Assembly (NCBI RefSeq): GCF_000025185.1
Contig: NC_013720.1
Location: 1,364,001-1,428,000, forward strand
Direction of reading: 5' to 3'
DNA length: 64,000 nucleotides
Origin: Pirellula staleyi DSM 6068
GTDB taxonomy: Bacteria; Planctomycetota; Planctomycetia; Pirellulales; Pirellulaceae
Part shown: piece after piece, positions 56,887 through 64,000 of the stretch
Position numbering within the stretch: the stretch's first letter is position 1
How the letters are laid out: each line of letters begins with the position of its first letter
Translations under genes and position numbers: made by a program
The notes under the pieces: model-generated
Told to the model about the DNA's origin: nothing
Database searches by the model: none
Seen by the model: the letters and a program-made list of their open reading frames with translations, nothing else

Positions 56887-57398
56887 GCGCGCCGACCGAA
56901 TTCTCCTCACGGTCCGGCAATGCTCATTCGCGCTCAAAAATGCTCAGTTGCGCTCGGTTAGAGCGCACAGAAACGCGCACAGCCTTTTTCCCCCTCTTTC
57001 GGCCCCCTTCCGGATTTCTTCGAGCGGGGACTCACCAATTCGCGGGCCGCCTCGGTCCAAGCCTCTCTGCTTCTCGCTTCTGGTCGACGGTGGGGCCTTC
57101 GAAGCCCTCTGCAGCATTTCGTGACGACAGTTTGCCTCGTTAGAGCTGAAAACTGGTCCATCGCGGTCCAGGACACACAACTCCAGTCGATCCCAGAACG
57201 ACTTGGCGATTCTTTGTCGGAAGTCGTTTGTGTGACCACTTCTACTGCAATTCGGGGGGCGATGAGCATTTATTTTTGAACGGCATTTGACATATTGAGA
57301 TTCATCGCTCTTATAAGTGTTATGTTGTTCATGTGAGAGATCATCTGATTGAAAAAAATTGTTAGTAACCCAGTTGAGTATCAATAGGAGAATAAAAG
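56887..57398. other. Region beyond attR with gctc-type short repeats
   Basis: About 510 bp. It opens with several related words (aatgctcattcgcgctc, aatgctcagttgcgctcgg, gttagagcgcac) and then shows no convincing gene; minus-strand frames there look like shadows. The last 80 bp are AT-rich and should contain the promoter for the HTH gene at 57399. Confidence 0.4.
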
Positions 57399-57629
57399 AT
57401 GACTAATAGCTATCAAAATGATGTCAAAAACGAAAGACGCTATGTCACTCTTAGAGAAGCATCGGAGCTGTATCCACTGTCTGAGATGACATTTCGCCGC
57501 TTAGCTTCGGCTGGGAAAATTACGCTGTACCGGCCGACTCCGGGCAAATTGTTCCTGAGTGTCGACGAGATCGAGTCGCACTTTCGCACTTCTGCAGGAG
57601 CGCGAGGGAAAAAATGCCCCGCCAGTTAA
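57399..57629 (+). CDS. Excisionase/MerR-like HTH protein of a second element
   Basis: A 76-residue DNA-binding protein with AGGAG 9 bp before the ATG. The HTH reads YVTLREASELYPLSEMTFRR followed by LYRPTPGKLFLSVDEIESHF, the HTH_17 plan. It precedes a small coupled gene and a replication-type gene, as in small phage-like or satellite elements. Probably a regulator or excisionase of a neighbouring mobile unit. Confidence 0.8.
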   Translation: MTNSYQNDVKNERRYVTLREASELYPLSEMTFRRLASAGKITLYRPTPGKLFLSVDEIESHFRTSAGARGKKCPAS

Positions 57630-57692
57630 TGCTACTGACTGCGAGGGACCTCAACTCGCACTCTTGGCACGAGCCTAGAAACGGATTTTGCA

Positions 57693-57851
57693 ATGAATGC
57701 GCACGAAAAAAGCCGCCCGAGACTCACAATCTCGAACGGCCAGCAGATGAAGCGCGAAGTTGAGAATGACAAAATCGCTTCAGTCTGTCAACTGTTTCGC
57801 AGCGATAATCTGGCAGTGTTCCATCCCTTCGATCTGCGGAGGGCCTTCTAA
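57693..57851 (+). CDS. 52-residue protein, unknown
   Basis: ATG 57693 to TAA 57849-57851, encoding MNAHEKSRPRLTISNGQQMK and continuing to HPFDLRRAF. Its stop overlaps the start of the next gene (TAATG), which argues that it is translated and coupled. No domain is recognised; a small regulator of the replication protein is possible. Confidence 0.55.
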   Translation: MNAHEKSRPRLTISNGQQMKREVENDKIASVCQLFRSDNLAVFHPFDLRRAF

Positions 57852-58843
57852 TGGAATACCCACGACGTCTATCGTTTTTCTCCAATCGATTTGCGGACGT
57901 TTTTCATAGCTCGGGGGCAATCGACGAGCTTGGAAGCACGGCAGCGCTGCTGCTCTGGGTTGTATCCAGTGCCGAGGACAAGACTAGGTATCACGGACCA
58001 GTCAAGTTCTGGGACAGCGACCTTAAACAGAAGGTAGGGTTGTCGAGCCAGCGCCGGTTCGCGGCTGTCCGAAAGCTGTTGGTTGATGCGGGGTGGTTGG
58101 TTTACTACCGATCCACACAACGAGCGATCGGCTCGTATTGGGTGGTGATACCCCAACGCTTCCAAGAGCCGATCGATTTTGAACCCACAGCAGAAACTAT
58201 CGAAGCGAATGGCGCGGAAAACTGCGCCAATGAATTCGAGAATGGCGCACAAAAACGCGCCAATGGTGCGAATGGCGCACTGAATGGCGCACTGAATGGC
58301 GCAGAAAAGTGCGCCCCTTCTATTCCTACTCCTACTCCTAATACCTCTCTCTCTAAAAAAGAGAGTGAGAGAGAGAGGGAAGCGCAACCATCTAAAGCGC
58401 ATCCCCCAGCAGAGGCGATCGACTTAGAGCTTGCCCAGCAATTCTTCAGCGACCTCCGGAAGCTCGATGAGCATCGAGCAGAGCCTGACTTCGAGACTTG
58501 GGCTCATGAGTTTGAGCAACTACGCAAGGCCGGTAAGCCGATCGCGCAGATCCGCGAAGTGATGGACTTCGTTGCAGGCCATGTGAAGCACTGGCGAACT
58601 CGAATCGAGAGCCCGCAATCACTTCGAGAAAACTGGGACAAGCTTGCCCTCGAGTGCGGAGCAGCCAAGAAGGCAAGGGCGGCAACCTGCTCTGAGATTC
58701 CCGATCTCACCGACGACGACGTAATCAAACCACCGCAACATCGCGGCCGCCGACTCTACGGCAATCGCCAGTTGCCCAGCATGGCCGGTGCTAATTACGA
58801 CCCCGACGCACACCTGAAGGATCCCGATCATGGCACCTTCTAG
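57851..58843 (+). CDS. Replication-initiation-like protein with NGA repeats
   Basis: A 330-residue protein. The first 110 residues look like a winged-helix DNA-binding domain (SSGAIDELGSTAALLLWVVS; KQKVGLSSQRRFAAVRKLLV). Residues about 119-155 are a low-complexity run of NGA/NGALNGA units encoded by repeated aatggcgca. The C-terminal 150 residues are helical (QQFFSDLRKLDEHRAEPDFE). The layout resembles replisome organiser/DnaD-like proteins of small mobile elements. An IS5-type element is inserted at its last codon, but the TAG stop is rebuilt by the target sequence, so the protein is not changed. Confidence 0.6.
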   Translation: MEYPRRLSFFSNRFADVFHSSGAIDELGSTAALLLWVVSSAEDKTRYHGPVKFWDSDLKQKVGLSSQRRFAAVRKLLVDAGWLVYYRSTQRAIGSYWVVIPQRFQEPIDFEPTAETIEANGAENCANEFENGAQKRANGANGALNGALNGAEKCAPSIPTPTPNTSLSKKESEREREAQPSKAHPPAEAIDLELAQQFFSDLRKLDEHRAEPDFETWAHEFEQLRKAGKPIAQIREVMDFVAGHVKHWRTRIESPQSLRENWDKLALECGAAKKARAATCSEIPDLTDDDVIKPPQHRGRRLYGNRQLPSMAGANYDPDAHLKDPDHGTF

Positions 58844-59701
58844 AGCCTGTTATTGACTTATCTGCTTGCAATTGCTGTAGTTAGGGGATGAAACACACGA
58901 CAGGGAAGTCGTATCCCAGCGACGTAACGGATGCGGAGTGGGAATTCCTGCTCCCCTACTTAAGCCTCATGCGCGAGGATGTGTCGCAGCGTGCCTATTC
59001 ACTGCGCGACCAGTTTAACGCCATGCGCTACGTGGTGAAAACAGGAATCCAGTGGGACTTCCTGCCGCATGAAATGCCTCCGTGGCGGGCCGTCTATCAA
59101 CAAATGCGACGCTGGTTCGAAGCGGGAGTCTTTGAGGAAATTGCGCAAGACCTCAGGCTGATGGTGCGTCTTTTGGAAGGACGTGACGAACAGCCAACCG
59201 CTGTGATCATGGATGCTCGAACGCTGCAATCGACTCCTGAAAGTGGAGGCCGCGCGGGATACGACGGCGCGAAGAAAAAGAAGGGTTCGAAGGCCAATAT
59301 TGCCGTCGATACACTGGGAAATCTGCTGGCGGTTTACATCACTGCAGCCAATGAGCAAGACCGCGACCAAGTCGCCATCCTCTCGCAGAGAGTGCAAGAG
59401 GTGACGGGCAGCAACGTGGAGATAGCGTACGTCGATCAAGGCTATACGGGCGCCGCAGCAGCCGAGCAGGCTGAAGCATCCTCGATAAGATTACAAGTTA
59501 TAAAACATACCGAGACCAAGCGAGGCTTTGTCCTATTGCCACGCCGCTGGGTTGTTGAGCGCACCTTTGGTTGGCTGAGTCGCTTCCGCCGTCTCGCGCG
59601 TGATTATGAGAGACTCACCGTCACGCTCACCAACTTCCACTGGCTCGCCTTCCTCACCATACTCCTCGCAAAAATCTACAGACAAAGTCAATAACTGGCT
59701 C
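58843..59701 (+). mobile_element. IS5-family insertion sequence, 859 bp
   Basis: Bounded by 17-bp inverted repeats (gagcctgttattgactt on the left, complement of aagtcaataactggctc on the right; 16 of 17 match). The flanking target duplication is TA (58841-58842 and 59702-59703). It contains one transposase gene. It appears complete and probably recent, since both ends and the duplication are intact. Confidence 0.88.
58888..59694 (+). CDS. IS5-family DDE transposase
   Basis: A 268-residue transposase in one frame. The N-terminus (YPSDVTDAEWEFLLPYL) and PPWRAVYQQMRRWFEAGVFE are the IS5/DUF4096 recognition part. The first Asp is in IMDARTLQST, the second in VDQGYTG, and the Glu in WVVERTFGWLSRFRRLARDY. 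All look intact, so the element may be active. Confidence 0.92.
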   Translation: MKHTTGKSYPSDVTDAEWEFLLPYLSLMREDVSQRAYSLRDQFNAMRYVVKTGIQWDFLPHEMPPWRAVYQQMRRWFEAGVFEEIAQDLRLMVRLLEGRDEQPTAVIMDARTLQSTPESGGRAGYDGAKKKKGSKANIAVDTLGNLLAVYITAANEQDRDQVAILSQRVQEVTGSNVEIAYVDQGYTGAAAAEQAEASSIRLQVIKHTETKRGFVLLPRRWVVERTFGWLSRFRRLARDYERLTVTLTNFHWLAFLTILLAKIYRQSQ

Positions 59702-59927
59702 TAGCGAGCACAGGACCAGCACCGGACCAGGTGCGGACCAGTCCGGTCCGATAGTCCGGTGGCCCAGGCCAAACCAACCGCCCGAGAAGCACCGGCTCGA
59801 GTTCGTCGCAGTCTTCTCCACCGAGGGTGCAGGCGACCGTGAGATGGCGATGATGCAACTAAAGCGATTCCTAAAGGCCGCACTTCGCCAGTATCGCTTC
59901 CGATGTGTCTCCGTTGAGGAATGGTGA

Positions 59928-60604
59928 CGTCCAGGCCACTACAACGCGTCCTGGCGCAAATAAAGCGATTCTAGAGGCATCTCCCACGCACGGAAGTGAG
60001 CACGAGACATGACCTCCACCCATCGCCAGCCAAGCCGTCGCACAAGCTGGAACGAATCACCAAGCACGCCCATCGCTGAAACGATGCGACGGGTGTGCGT
60101 CCCCTTAAGCTCCCCCGCACTGAGTTGGCTTTGCCAATGAGGTGCTGGGGGGCCGGGGGGCAGGTTGCGCATGCATCGCTGTCGTCCCGGTGATCGCGTC
60201 GTGGTGAGCAAGGTCAAGGTTCGCCCCCTCGTCCGAATCGGAAGCGACAAGCTGTACTACGTGGTGCTGACGGCGGGACGAAGAACGTCCATCAAGACCC
60301 GCGAGACGAACTAGTCGGCGGAACAATGTTTTTCTCTTCTCTCCGCAGCGGGGCTCAGCGTTCGAGTGCCTTCCCTAAACAGCCATGAGAAGGCTTGCAA
60401 ATAACCGTCGTTCGATGACCTGGAGTAAGGAAGAATAGGGCCGATTCTGCATATTCCGAATTATGCAGAACTCTAGATAGTCCAGCCCAGTTTGCATCTT
60501 TCTCGTCTTTTGTTGACACCCCCTCCCGAAATAGGCAGAATGCAACCCGAAAGAAATATGCAGACTTCCGTATAGTAACTGTTCGCTGCTGTAAGAGGCA
60601 CTCG
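59928..60604. other. Region between the split gene and the cassette array
   Basis: About 680 bp. It contains one possible 47-codon gene (60171-60314), a 9-bp inverted repeat (60445-60453 with 60462-60470) and related words with atgcaga. Nothing like an integron integrase is present on either strand. Minus-strand frames here look like shadows. Confidence 0.4.
60171..60314 (+). CDS. Possible 47-residue protein
   Basis: ATG 60171 to TAG 60312-60314, encoding MHRCRPGDRVVVSKVKVRPL and ending TSIKTRETN. The beta-rich composition and GGGGGGCAGG upstream make it plausible. No family is recognised, and it may be part of the element containing the HTH and replication genes. Confidence 0.3.
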   Translation: MHRCRPGDRVVVSKVKVRPLVRIGSDKLYYVVLTAGRRTSIKTRETN

Positions 60605-61294
60605 ATGGGCTACCTCGTCACGGCTCACGTCCTTCGCGAAAAGCCGGACCTCTCGCGGCTCGGCGAATTGCCGAAATCTGTGGGCTTTCGGGTCTACTTG
60701 CACCGCGCCGCGAACCTTTACCTGTTGGACACTTTTCGTCCCGCAAAGGTGCCGCAGTATCCATTTCAGACGTTGCTGCCAGCTGCCGATATTCCGCTGA
60801 AATTGCCTCCTGGCTTGGAAAGTCTCGAACGGATTTACTCGCGGTTCGGCCCGCTGAATCTCGCGAATGGCTTTAAGAAATCGTACATCAACGCGGCTCT
60901 GCTGCTCAATCGGCTCCTTCAATCGCCCGTTTTCTCGTTCGTGTCGAACGACGACGATCTCGATTTCACGTGTTCCGCGGTCGGCGGATCTCTCAACCGA
61001 CTGAAATGTCGGTGCGGCGACCTCGTGATCTCCTTCGACGGAAAAAGAGCCCAAATTGCGCCGCTCGTGCCAGACGAAGAAGACGAGGACCTTCTCACTG
61101 ATACCGCTGCTTTGAAATCCGCGATGCCCGAAGTGGAAGTTCTTGAGCGTCAGACTCCGTGGGACACGCAATTGCATTGCATCGCCATGGAAGAGCTGCA
61201 AGCGTTTGCTGGAATCAAAGAAATGATCTTGGGGTTGGGGAGCTTTGATCCGCCCGAAGACGAGTCCGAGTGGAGACTCGTCGCCTCGCGGTGA
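60605..61294 (+). CDS. Unknown 229-residue protein, first cassette in view
   Basis: ATG at 60605 (MGYLVTAHVLREKPDLSRLG). Soluble, alpha/beta-looking, with ALLLNRLLQSPVFSFVSNDD in the middle and an acidic end (FDPPEDESEWRLV). No signal peptide, membrane helix or known motif. It is followed within 10 bp by an attC-like site, so it belongs to a gene cassette. Cassette genes without homologs are common in environmental integrons. Confidence 0.65.
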   Translation: MGYLVTAHVLREKPDLSRLGELPKSVGFRVYLHRAANLYLLDTFRPAKVPQYPFQTLLPAADIPLKLPPGLESLERIYSRFGPLNLANGFKKSYINAALLLNRLLQSPVFSFVSNDDDLDFTCSAVGGSLNRLKCRCGDLVISFDGKRAQIAPLVPDEEDEDLLTDTAALKSAMPEVEVLERQTPWDTQLHCIAMEELQAFAGIKEMILGLGSFDPPEDESEWRLVASR

Positions 61295-61302
61295 GTGCAC
61301 CG

Positions 61303-61388
61303 AACAATAACTTGCACCTGACCGCCGTTCGGCTGTGGTTTCACAATGGCTCATCACCAGCGGCGGCCGGTGATGCAGAACGTTATTT
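61303..61388 (+). repeat. attC-like recombination site 1
   Basis: From the R'-like caataac (61305-61311) to the R''-like gttattt (61382-61388), with the conserved inner stretch tggtttcacaatggc and ggccggtgatgcagaac. The arms are imperfectly self-complementary. The cassette junction is expected after G61382. Confidence 0.75.
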
Positions 61389-61401
61389 GGCTAACAGCAA
61401 T

Positions 61402-62013
61402 ATGAAGCAGCGCCGTCTCGACAGGATTGCCAACGAATTGCTCGGTCCATGCCTGATTCCTAAACGATTTGTCGATTTCACGGGCGGGTTCTGTCGTGCG
61501 GTTCCCTCTGGTGCCATACACACAATTCTTATTGGCCATGATGTCCGCAGTTCTCACAGCTTCCAGATCCTTTGCGGATTAAATGCTACGGTGCTCTGCG
61601 ACGCACAAGCACCACAGCGTGCCGGTGTTTTCGGAGGACGACAACTGACAAGAGATGGTTGGAGTGCCAATTCAGGGCGGTGGCCCTGTCACGACGAGGA
61701 TACCACACGCGCTAGCTTTGTTGTAATTCAATCGCTCATTGATGACTTGGTGGAACCATGGTTTCAAACTTGCGCCTCTCTCGCATCTGTCGCGGACGCC
61801 ATGTCGGTCAATCAACATGGACTCCTTAAAGCGAGGCTCTATCATACCGCCGGTTGTACAGACGATGCAGTTGCTGCGGCTTATCAGTATCTTGAACGTC
61901 TCAGAAGCCCAGCCTCATGGGATGACCCGAAGTGGTTGATCACGGAGATCGAAACGGCAACAATCTTCGTGCGAGAAATCGAATTTTCAAGTCAAGGTGA
62001 GCGGGCCAAATAA
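61402..62013 (+). CDS. Unknown cassette-encoded protein, 203 residues
   Basis: ATG at 61402 (MKQRRLDRIANELLGPCLIP), 20 bp inside the cassette; the longer frame from 61270 reads through attC1 and is rejected. Soluble, with AGVFGGRQLTRDGWSANSGR and ASFVVIQSLIDDLVEPWF; the TAA stop lies within the R' box of attC2. The family is not recognised with confidence; it may belong to a DUF seen in other cassettes. Confidence 0.65.
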   Translation: MKQRRLDRIANELLGPCLIPKRFVDFTGGFCRAVPSGAIHTILIGHDVRSSHSFQILCGLNATVLCDAQAPQRAGVFGGRQLTRDGWSANSGRWPCHDEDTTRASFVVIQSLIDDLVEPWFQTCASLASVADAMSVNQHGLLKARLYHTAGCTDDAVAAAYQYLERLRSPASWDDPKWLITEIETATIFVREIEFSSQGERAK

Positions 62014-62097
62014 CAGCCGCATGCACCGGACAGCCGTTCGGGTTTGGTTTCACAATGGCACATCACCAGCGGCGGCCGGTGATGCAGAACGTTAGGC
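62005..62097 (+). repeat. attC-like recombination site 2
   Basis: From ccaaataac (R') to gttaggc (62091-62097, R''). The R' side (ggccaaataac) is the reverse complement of the cassette's own first bases at 61382-61392 (gttatttggct) in 10 of 11 positions, exactly what integron cassettes show. The inner sequence nearly matches sites 1 and 4. Confidence 0.85.
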
Positions 62098-62116
62098 AGT
62101 GGAGGGCTCCCGGCGG

Positions 62117-63172
62117 ATGATCTCCCACTCCCAATTCGGAAAGCTGCGGCTGGCCCAGTTCCGGCCCGATGCCGACATACGTGAGTTGGCCGGGTGGGAG
62201 TTCATGGACGAGCTTTGGGTCGGCGAGGCGGTCGGGTTTTCCGAGTGGCTGCGGCTGGAATCCGACTCTGCGGTTCTGCGGTCGCTCGCCTTGGATTTCT
62301 CCGAGTTCCCAGCGGATGCTGCGGAGGCGATCCTGCGAGCCATCGATCTGCCGGTGCGAGCCGGCATGTCTGCCCCAGAGTTGCGGGCGCTGTTTGGCGA
62401 ACCGGCCAAGGAGCATAGGTTCGTCTCGGATCGGGTCACCTACGATTTCGTGGGTCCCGGCTCACCGATTTATAGCGTGTCGTGTACCGTCCTCAACGAT
62501 GGTGGGCTGTCGTACCTCGTGGTCATGCGGCGGTGGCAAAACCACACCGAACCAAGTGCTGCAGCAGATAGCGGGTCACGTAGACTATTCAGGATTCATA
62601 GCTCACTCGGCCCAGCCGCTGCTGAGCTTCATTGTTCTTTCGCTGAAACTATGGTACTCCGACCAGGCATCACGAGCATTTTCGAATCTCACGAACGTGG
62701 CTCACTGCCTGAGTATTCGATTGCCGACTTCAGATGGCTGGTTTACACGCGTGGCCGCGTCGCAGGATTGGAGAGTTGCATCGATTGCAGCTGCCGGGAT
62801 CACCCCGAACTTTCACTTCGCAAAACTAGAATCGCCGCACAGATCCATTTTCATCCTCGGTCATTCGAACTATCCAATCGTCGCCTTTGCCAAACAAGTA
62901 AATGCTGTCGATCAACGTTTGCAATTCGTAGACGAATCAGAAATCTCAAGCGAAATCTCACGATTATTTCCCGACGTAGCAATCGCCATCGCAGCCGATC
63001 TCAATCGTTCCATCACAGAGGACGATCTTGCCCAACTCGCACCAATAGAGCTGAGACAGGTAAAATACTGGAAGCCCTGCACAATCGGCCAGCTTGCCTT
63101 CAACTGGTGGGACTGATTGAATCGCCACAAAACCAGGCCATGAACCGGAGCGGCCGACAACGTGGGTTTTGA
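62117..63172 (+). CDS. Unknown cassette protein; only the first ~140 residues look genuine
   Basis: ATG 62117 (MISHSQFGKLRLAQFRPDAD), 20 bp after the cassette junction. The first 140 residues look like a real protein (FMDELWVGEAVGFSEWLRLE; LRALFGEPAKEHRFVSDRV). After about 62540 the frame becomes Arg/Ser-rich and overlaps a better frame (62556-63116), so the original stop was probably lost by a fusion or frameshift. The intact ancestor likely ended near VVMRRWQ. Function unknown; an immunity or regulatory protein is possible but unsupported. Confidence 0.45.
   Translation: MISHSQFGKLRLAQFRPDADIRELAGWEFMDELWVGEAVGFSEWLRLESDSAVLRSLALDFSEFPADAAEAILRAIDLPVRAGMSAPELRALFGEPAKEHRFVSDRVTYDFVGPGSPIYSVSCTVLNDGGLSYLVVMRRWQNHTEPSAAADSGSRRLFRIHSSLGPAAAELHCSFAETMVLRPGITSIFESHERGSLPEYSIADFRWLVYTRGRVAGLESCIDCSCRDHPELSLRKTRIAAQIHFHPRSFELSNRRLCQTSKCCRSTFAIRRRIRNLKRNLTIISRRSNRHRSRSQSFHHRGRSCPTRTNRAETGKILEALHNRPACLQLVGLIESPQNQAMNRSGRQRGF
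62556..63116 (+). CDS. Unknown protein, second half of a composite cassette
   Basis: A 186-codon frame that becomes protein-like at about 62556 (GTG as possible start) and ends QLAFNWWD at 63116. Blocks such as FIAHSAQPLLSFIVLSLKLW and DVAIAIAADLNRSITEDDLA look folded. No ATG is present at the beginning. It starts at aaccaagtgctgcagcagat, which resembles words found in cassette junction sequences, so this may be a gene joined to its neighbour by loss of an attC. Confidence 0.4.
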   Translation: MLQQIAGHVDYSGFIAHSAQPLLSFIVLSLKLWYSDQASRAFSNLTNVAHCLSIRLPTSDGWFTRVAASQDWRVASIAAAGITPNFHFAKLESPHRSIFILGHSNYPIVAFAKQVNAVDQRLQFVDESEISSEISRLFPDVAIAIAADLNRSITEDDLAQLAPIELRQVKYWKPCTIGQLAFNWWD

Positions 63173-63217
63173 TATCATGCCTTTTTTGCGGCGGCCCGGT
63201 TACGGCTGTCGTTAGGC
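63130..63217 (+). repeat. attC-like recombination site 3 (divergent type)
   Basis: Ends in gttaggc (63211-63217). The inner arms (atgaaccggagcggccg against cggcggcccggttacggc) are imperfectly complementary, but the sequence differs from sites 1, 2 and 4. A clear R' box is not visible. Confidence 0.55.
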
Positions 63218-63222
63218 GACAC

Positions 63223-63519
63223 ATGGAAACCGTTCCGACAATCGATCGCGACAAACTGATTAACGACCTTCGAAGTCGTCTACCTAGTGCTGCGATTTCA
63301 ATCGAGACGATCAGTCTCGATTACGGATCGTGGGAGATCGCGGTCAAGCAAAACGGCCGTTGGGTGAACATTGCTTGGGGGCCGCTATCAGGTTTCGGCA
63401 CGACCGATTTGGATAACCTGCGTGAAGATAGCAACCCGTTCGGGTCGCACGACTGGCCAATGGAAAACGCAGAAGCCGCGATTGAGTTCGTCGTCCGCGT
63501 CGTCGGCCCCTGCCAGTGA
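63223..63519 (+). CDS. Unknown 98-residue cassette protein
   Basis: ATG 63223, 12 bp after the cassette junction. METVPTIDRDKLINDLRSRL, then DYGSWEIAVKQNGRWVNIAW and HDWPMENAEAAIEFVVRVV. A small acidic protein with alternating strands and helices; looks like an immunity-type or enzyme-inhibitor fold, which is only an impression. Confidence 0.6.
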   Translation: METVPTIDRDKLINDLRSRLPSAAISIETISLDYGSWEIAVKQNGRWVNIAWGPLSGFGTTDLDNLREDSNPFGSHDWPMENAEAAIEFVVRVVGPCQ

Positions 63520-63568
63520 ATGTTGGTCCGTTTGCCAATAAAACCATGATGCTGAGTGAGGCTCGAAC

Positions 63569-63886
63569 TTGAAATGGCTGGTACCGTGGCATCCGGTTGG
63601 TGAAGATTCCGGCCAAGTTGGCGGAATGGAGCAGGAGTTGAAACGCGAACTCTCCGCCGATCATCCCTTGTTCGGTTTGCCGGTTAAAGCGCTCGCTCGT
63701 CGCCAGGATTGCGATGATGTTCTGTTTGCCCTTCAAGATGGAACCGGGCGAGTCGCGGTTGTTCATCTGACATGGACGCGCAACCCACCGGAGCGTCCAC
63801 CATGGCCGCACACTACCTTGTTTCCCAGCCTCGAAAATTGGGCGGCCAAAGGCATGTATGCCGATACCGAGGAATTTTGTGAGTAG
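63569..63886 (+). CDS. Unknown 105-residue cassette protein
   Basis: Starts with TTG at 63569 (MKWLVPWHPVGEDSGQVGGM); an ATG 19 codons later is the alternative. The sequence contains ALARRQDCDDVLFALQDGTG, VAVVHLTWTRNPPERPPWPH and ENWAAKGMYADTEEF. That pattern is frequent among small cassette proteins of unknown role. It is the second gene of its cassette and is followed by attC site 4. Confidence 0.6.
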   Translation: MKWLVPWHPVGEDSGQVGGMEQELKRELSADHPLFGLPVKALARRQDCDDVLFALQDGTGRVAVVHLTWTRNPPERPPWPHTTLFPSLENWAAKGMYADTEEFCE

Positions 63887-63906
63887 ACGCTGATCGATAA
63901 GTTTAC

Positions 63907-63997
63907 GGCGAACAACCGCATGCACCGGACCGCCGTTCCGGCTTTGGTTTCACCATGGCTCATCGCCAGCGGCGGCCGGTGATGCAGAACGTTAGGC
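63907..63997 (+). repeat. attC-like recombination site 4
   Basis: From gcgaacaac (R' side) to gttaggc (63991-63997). The arms gcatgcaccgg and ccggtgatgc pair with one bulge, and the inner sequence matches sites 1 and 2. A further cassette probably begins at the window edge. Confidence 0.8.
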
Positions 63998-64000
63998 GGT

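Larger units (their letters stand above)
58830..59927 (+). pseudogene. Small gene split by the IS5 element
   Basis: Removing the IS and one TA copy restores a 78-codon frame: ATG at 58830 (MAPSSEHR across the junction), then 59706 to TGA 59925-59927, ending FLKAALRQYRFRCVSVEEW. The start overlaps the end of the 330-residue gene in another frame, as is usual in compact phage-like operons. The C-terminal half (KHRLEFVAVFSTEGAGDREM) looks like a folded protein. Function unknown. A shorter product from an internal ATG near 59844 might still be made. Confidence 0.55.

Noticed and set aside
60108-60118. agctcccccg as a third att core
   Set aside because: Only 10 bases match and in the opposite orientation; this is within chance expectation.
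60473-61357. 294-codon minus-strand frame as a possible integron integrase
   Set aside because: It has no recombinase motifs and is antisense to the first cassette gene.
61270-61401. N-terminal extension of the second cassette protein
   Set aside because: The extension is a translation of attC site 1; the ATG at 61402 lies just inside the cassette.

Overview
This window looks like chromosome from a planctomycete of the Pirellula/Blastopirellula type. The reasons are moderately high GC with AT-rich islands, a planctomycete-style tyrosine integrase ending in GLEPTTRRLTVACSTN, unusual proline-rich membrane proteins, and integron-like cassettes. The assignment is inference from gene content; no rRNA is present.

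Left part (1-25100), mostly chromosomal. First comes a three-gene flavin/iron-sulfur electron-transfer cluster on the minus strand (polyferredoxin, FMN-binding protein, ApbE flavin transferase). It is followed by a plus-strand run of nine genes (4470-18392): a zinc-ribbon GTPase, a GAP1-like partner, a coiled-coil membrane protein, a double-GYF membrane protein, a MotA/TolQ/ExbB-type proton channel and two single-pass ExbD/MotB-like partners. I read this as one membrane-linked GTPase system of the kind proposed for NTP-dependent conflict systems. A bidirectional terminator separates it from minus-strand genes for alpha-glucan phosphorylase, FxsA, an HTTM-type membrane protein with a small partner, and a 6-phosphogluconolactonase-like lactonase.

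Middle part (25165-56845), an integrated island of about 31.7 kb. It sits in the 3' end of a tRNA-Asn(GTT) gene and is bounded by a 16-bp direct repeat. Its integrase gene overlaps the tRNA, and it carries a DUF3987-type replication/helicase-like protein and an excisionase-like HTH. Cargo is defensive: a GIY-YIG protein, a type I restriction-modification locus (hsdM, hsdS, an unknown gene, hsdR, a YgjP-like metallopeptidase), and a type III CRISPR-Cas locus. The CRISPR locus has two arrays with identical 452-bp leaders flanking a Cas6-RT-Cas1 fusion and Cas2, then a CorA-like membrane protein, a short HD-less Cas10 with GGDD, a two-RAMP protein and a 1272-residue multi-RAMP protein. The effector is compressed into three polypeptides, and RNA spacer acquisition is predicted from the RT. 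This is the most exciting system in the window.

Right part (56846-64000). Beyond attR lies a probable terminator of the original tRNA gene, then a small replication-type module (HTH, 52-residue protein, NGA-repeat protein) and an IS5-family element. The IS cuts a small gene that overlaps the end of its neighbour. From about 60600 the sequence is a run of small unknown genes separated by four attC-like sites, so it is a piece of an integron cassette array with no integron integrase in view.
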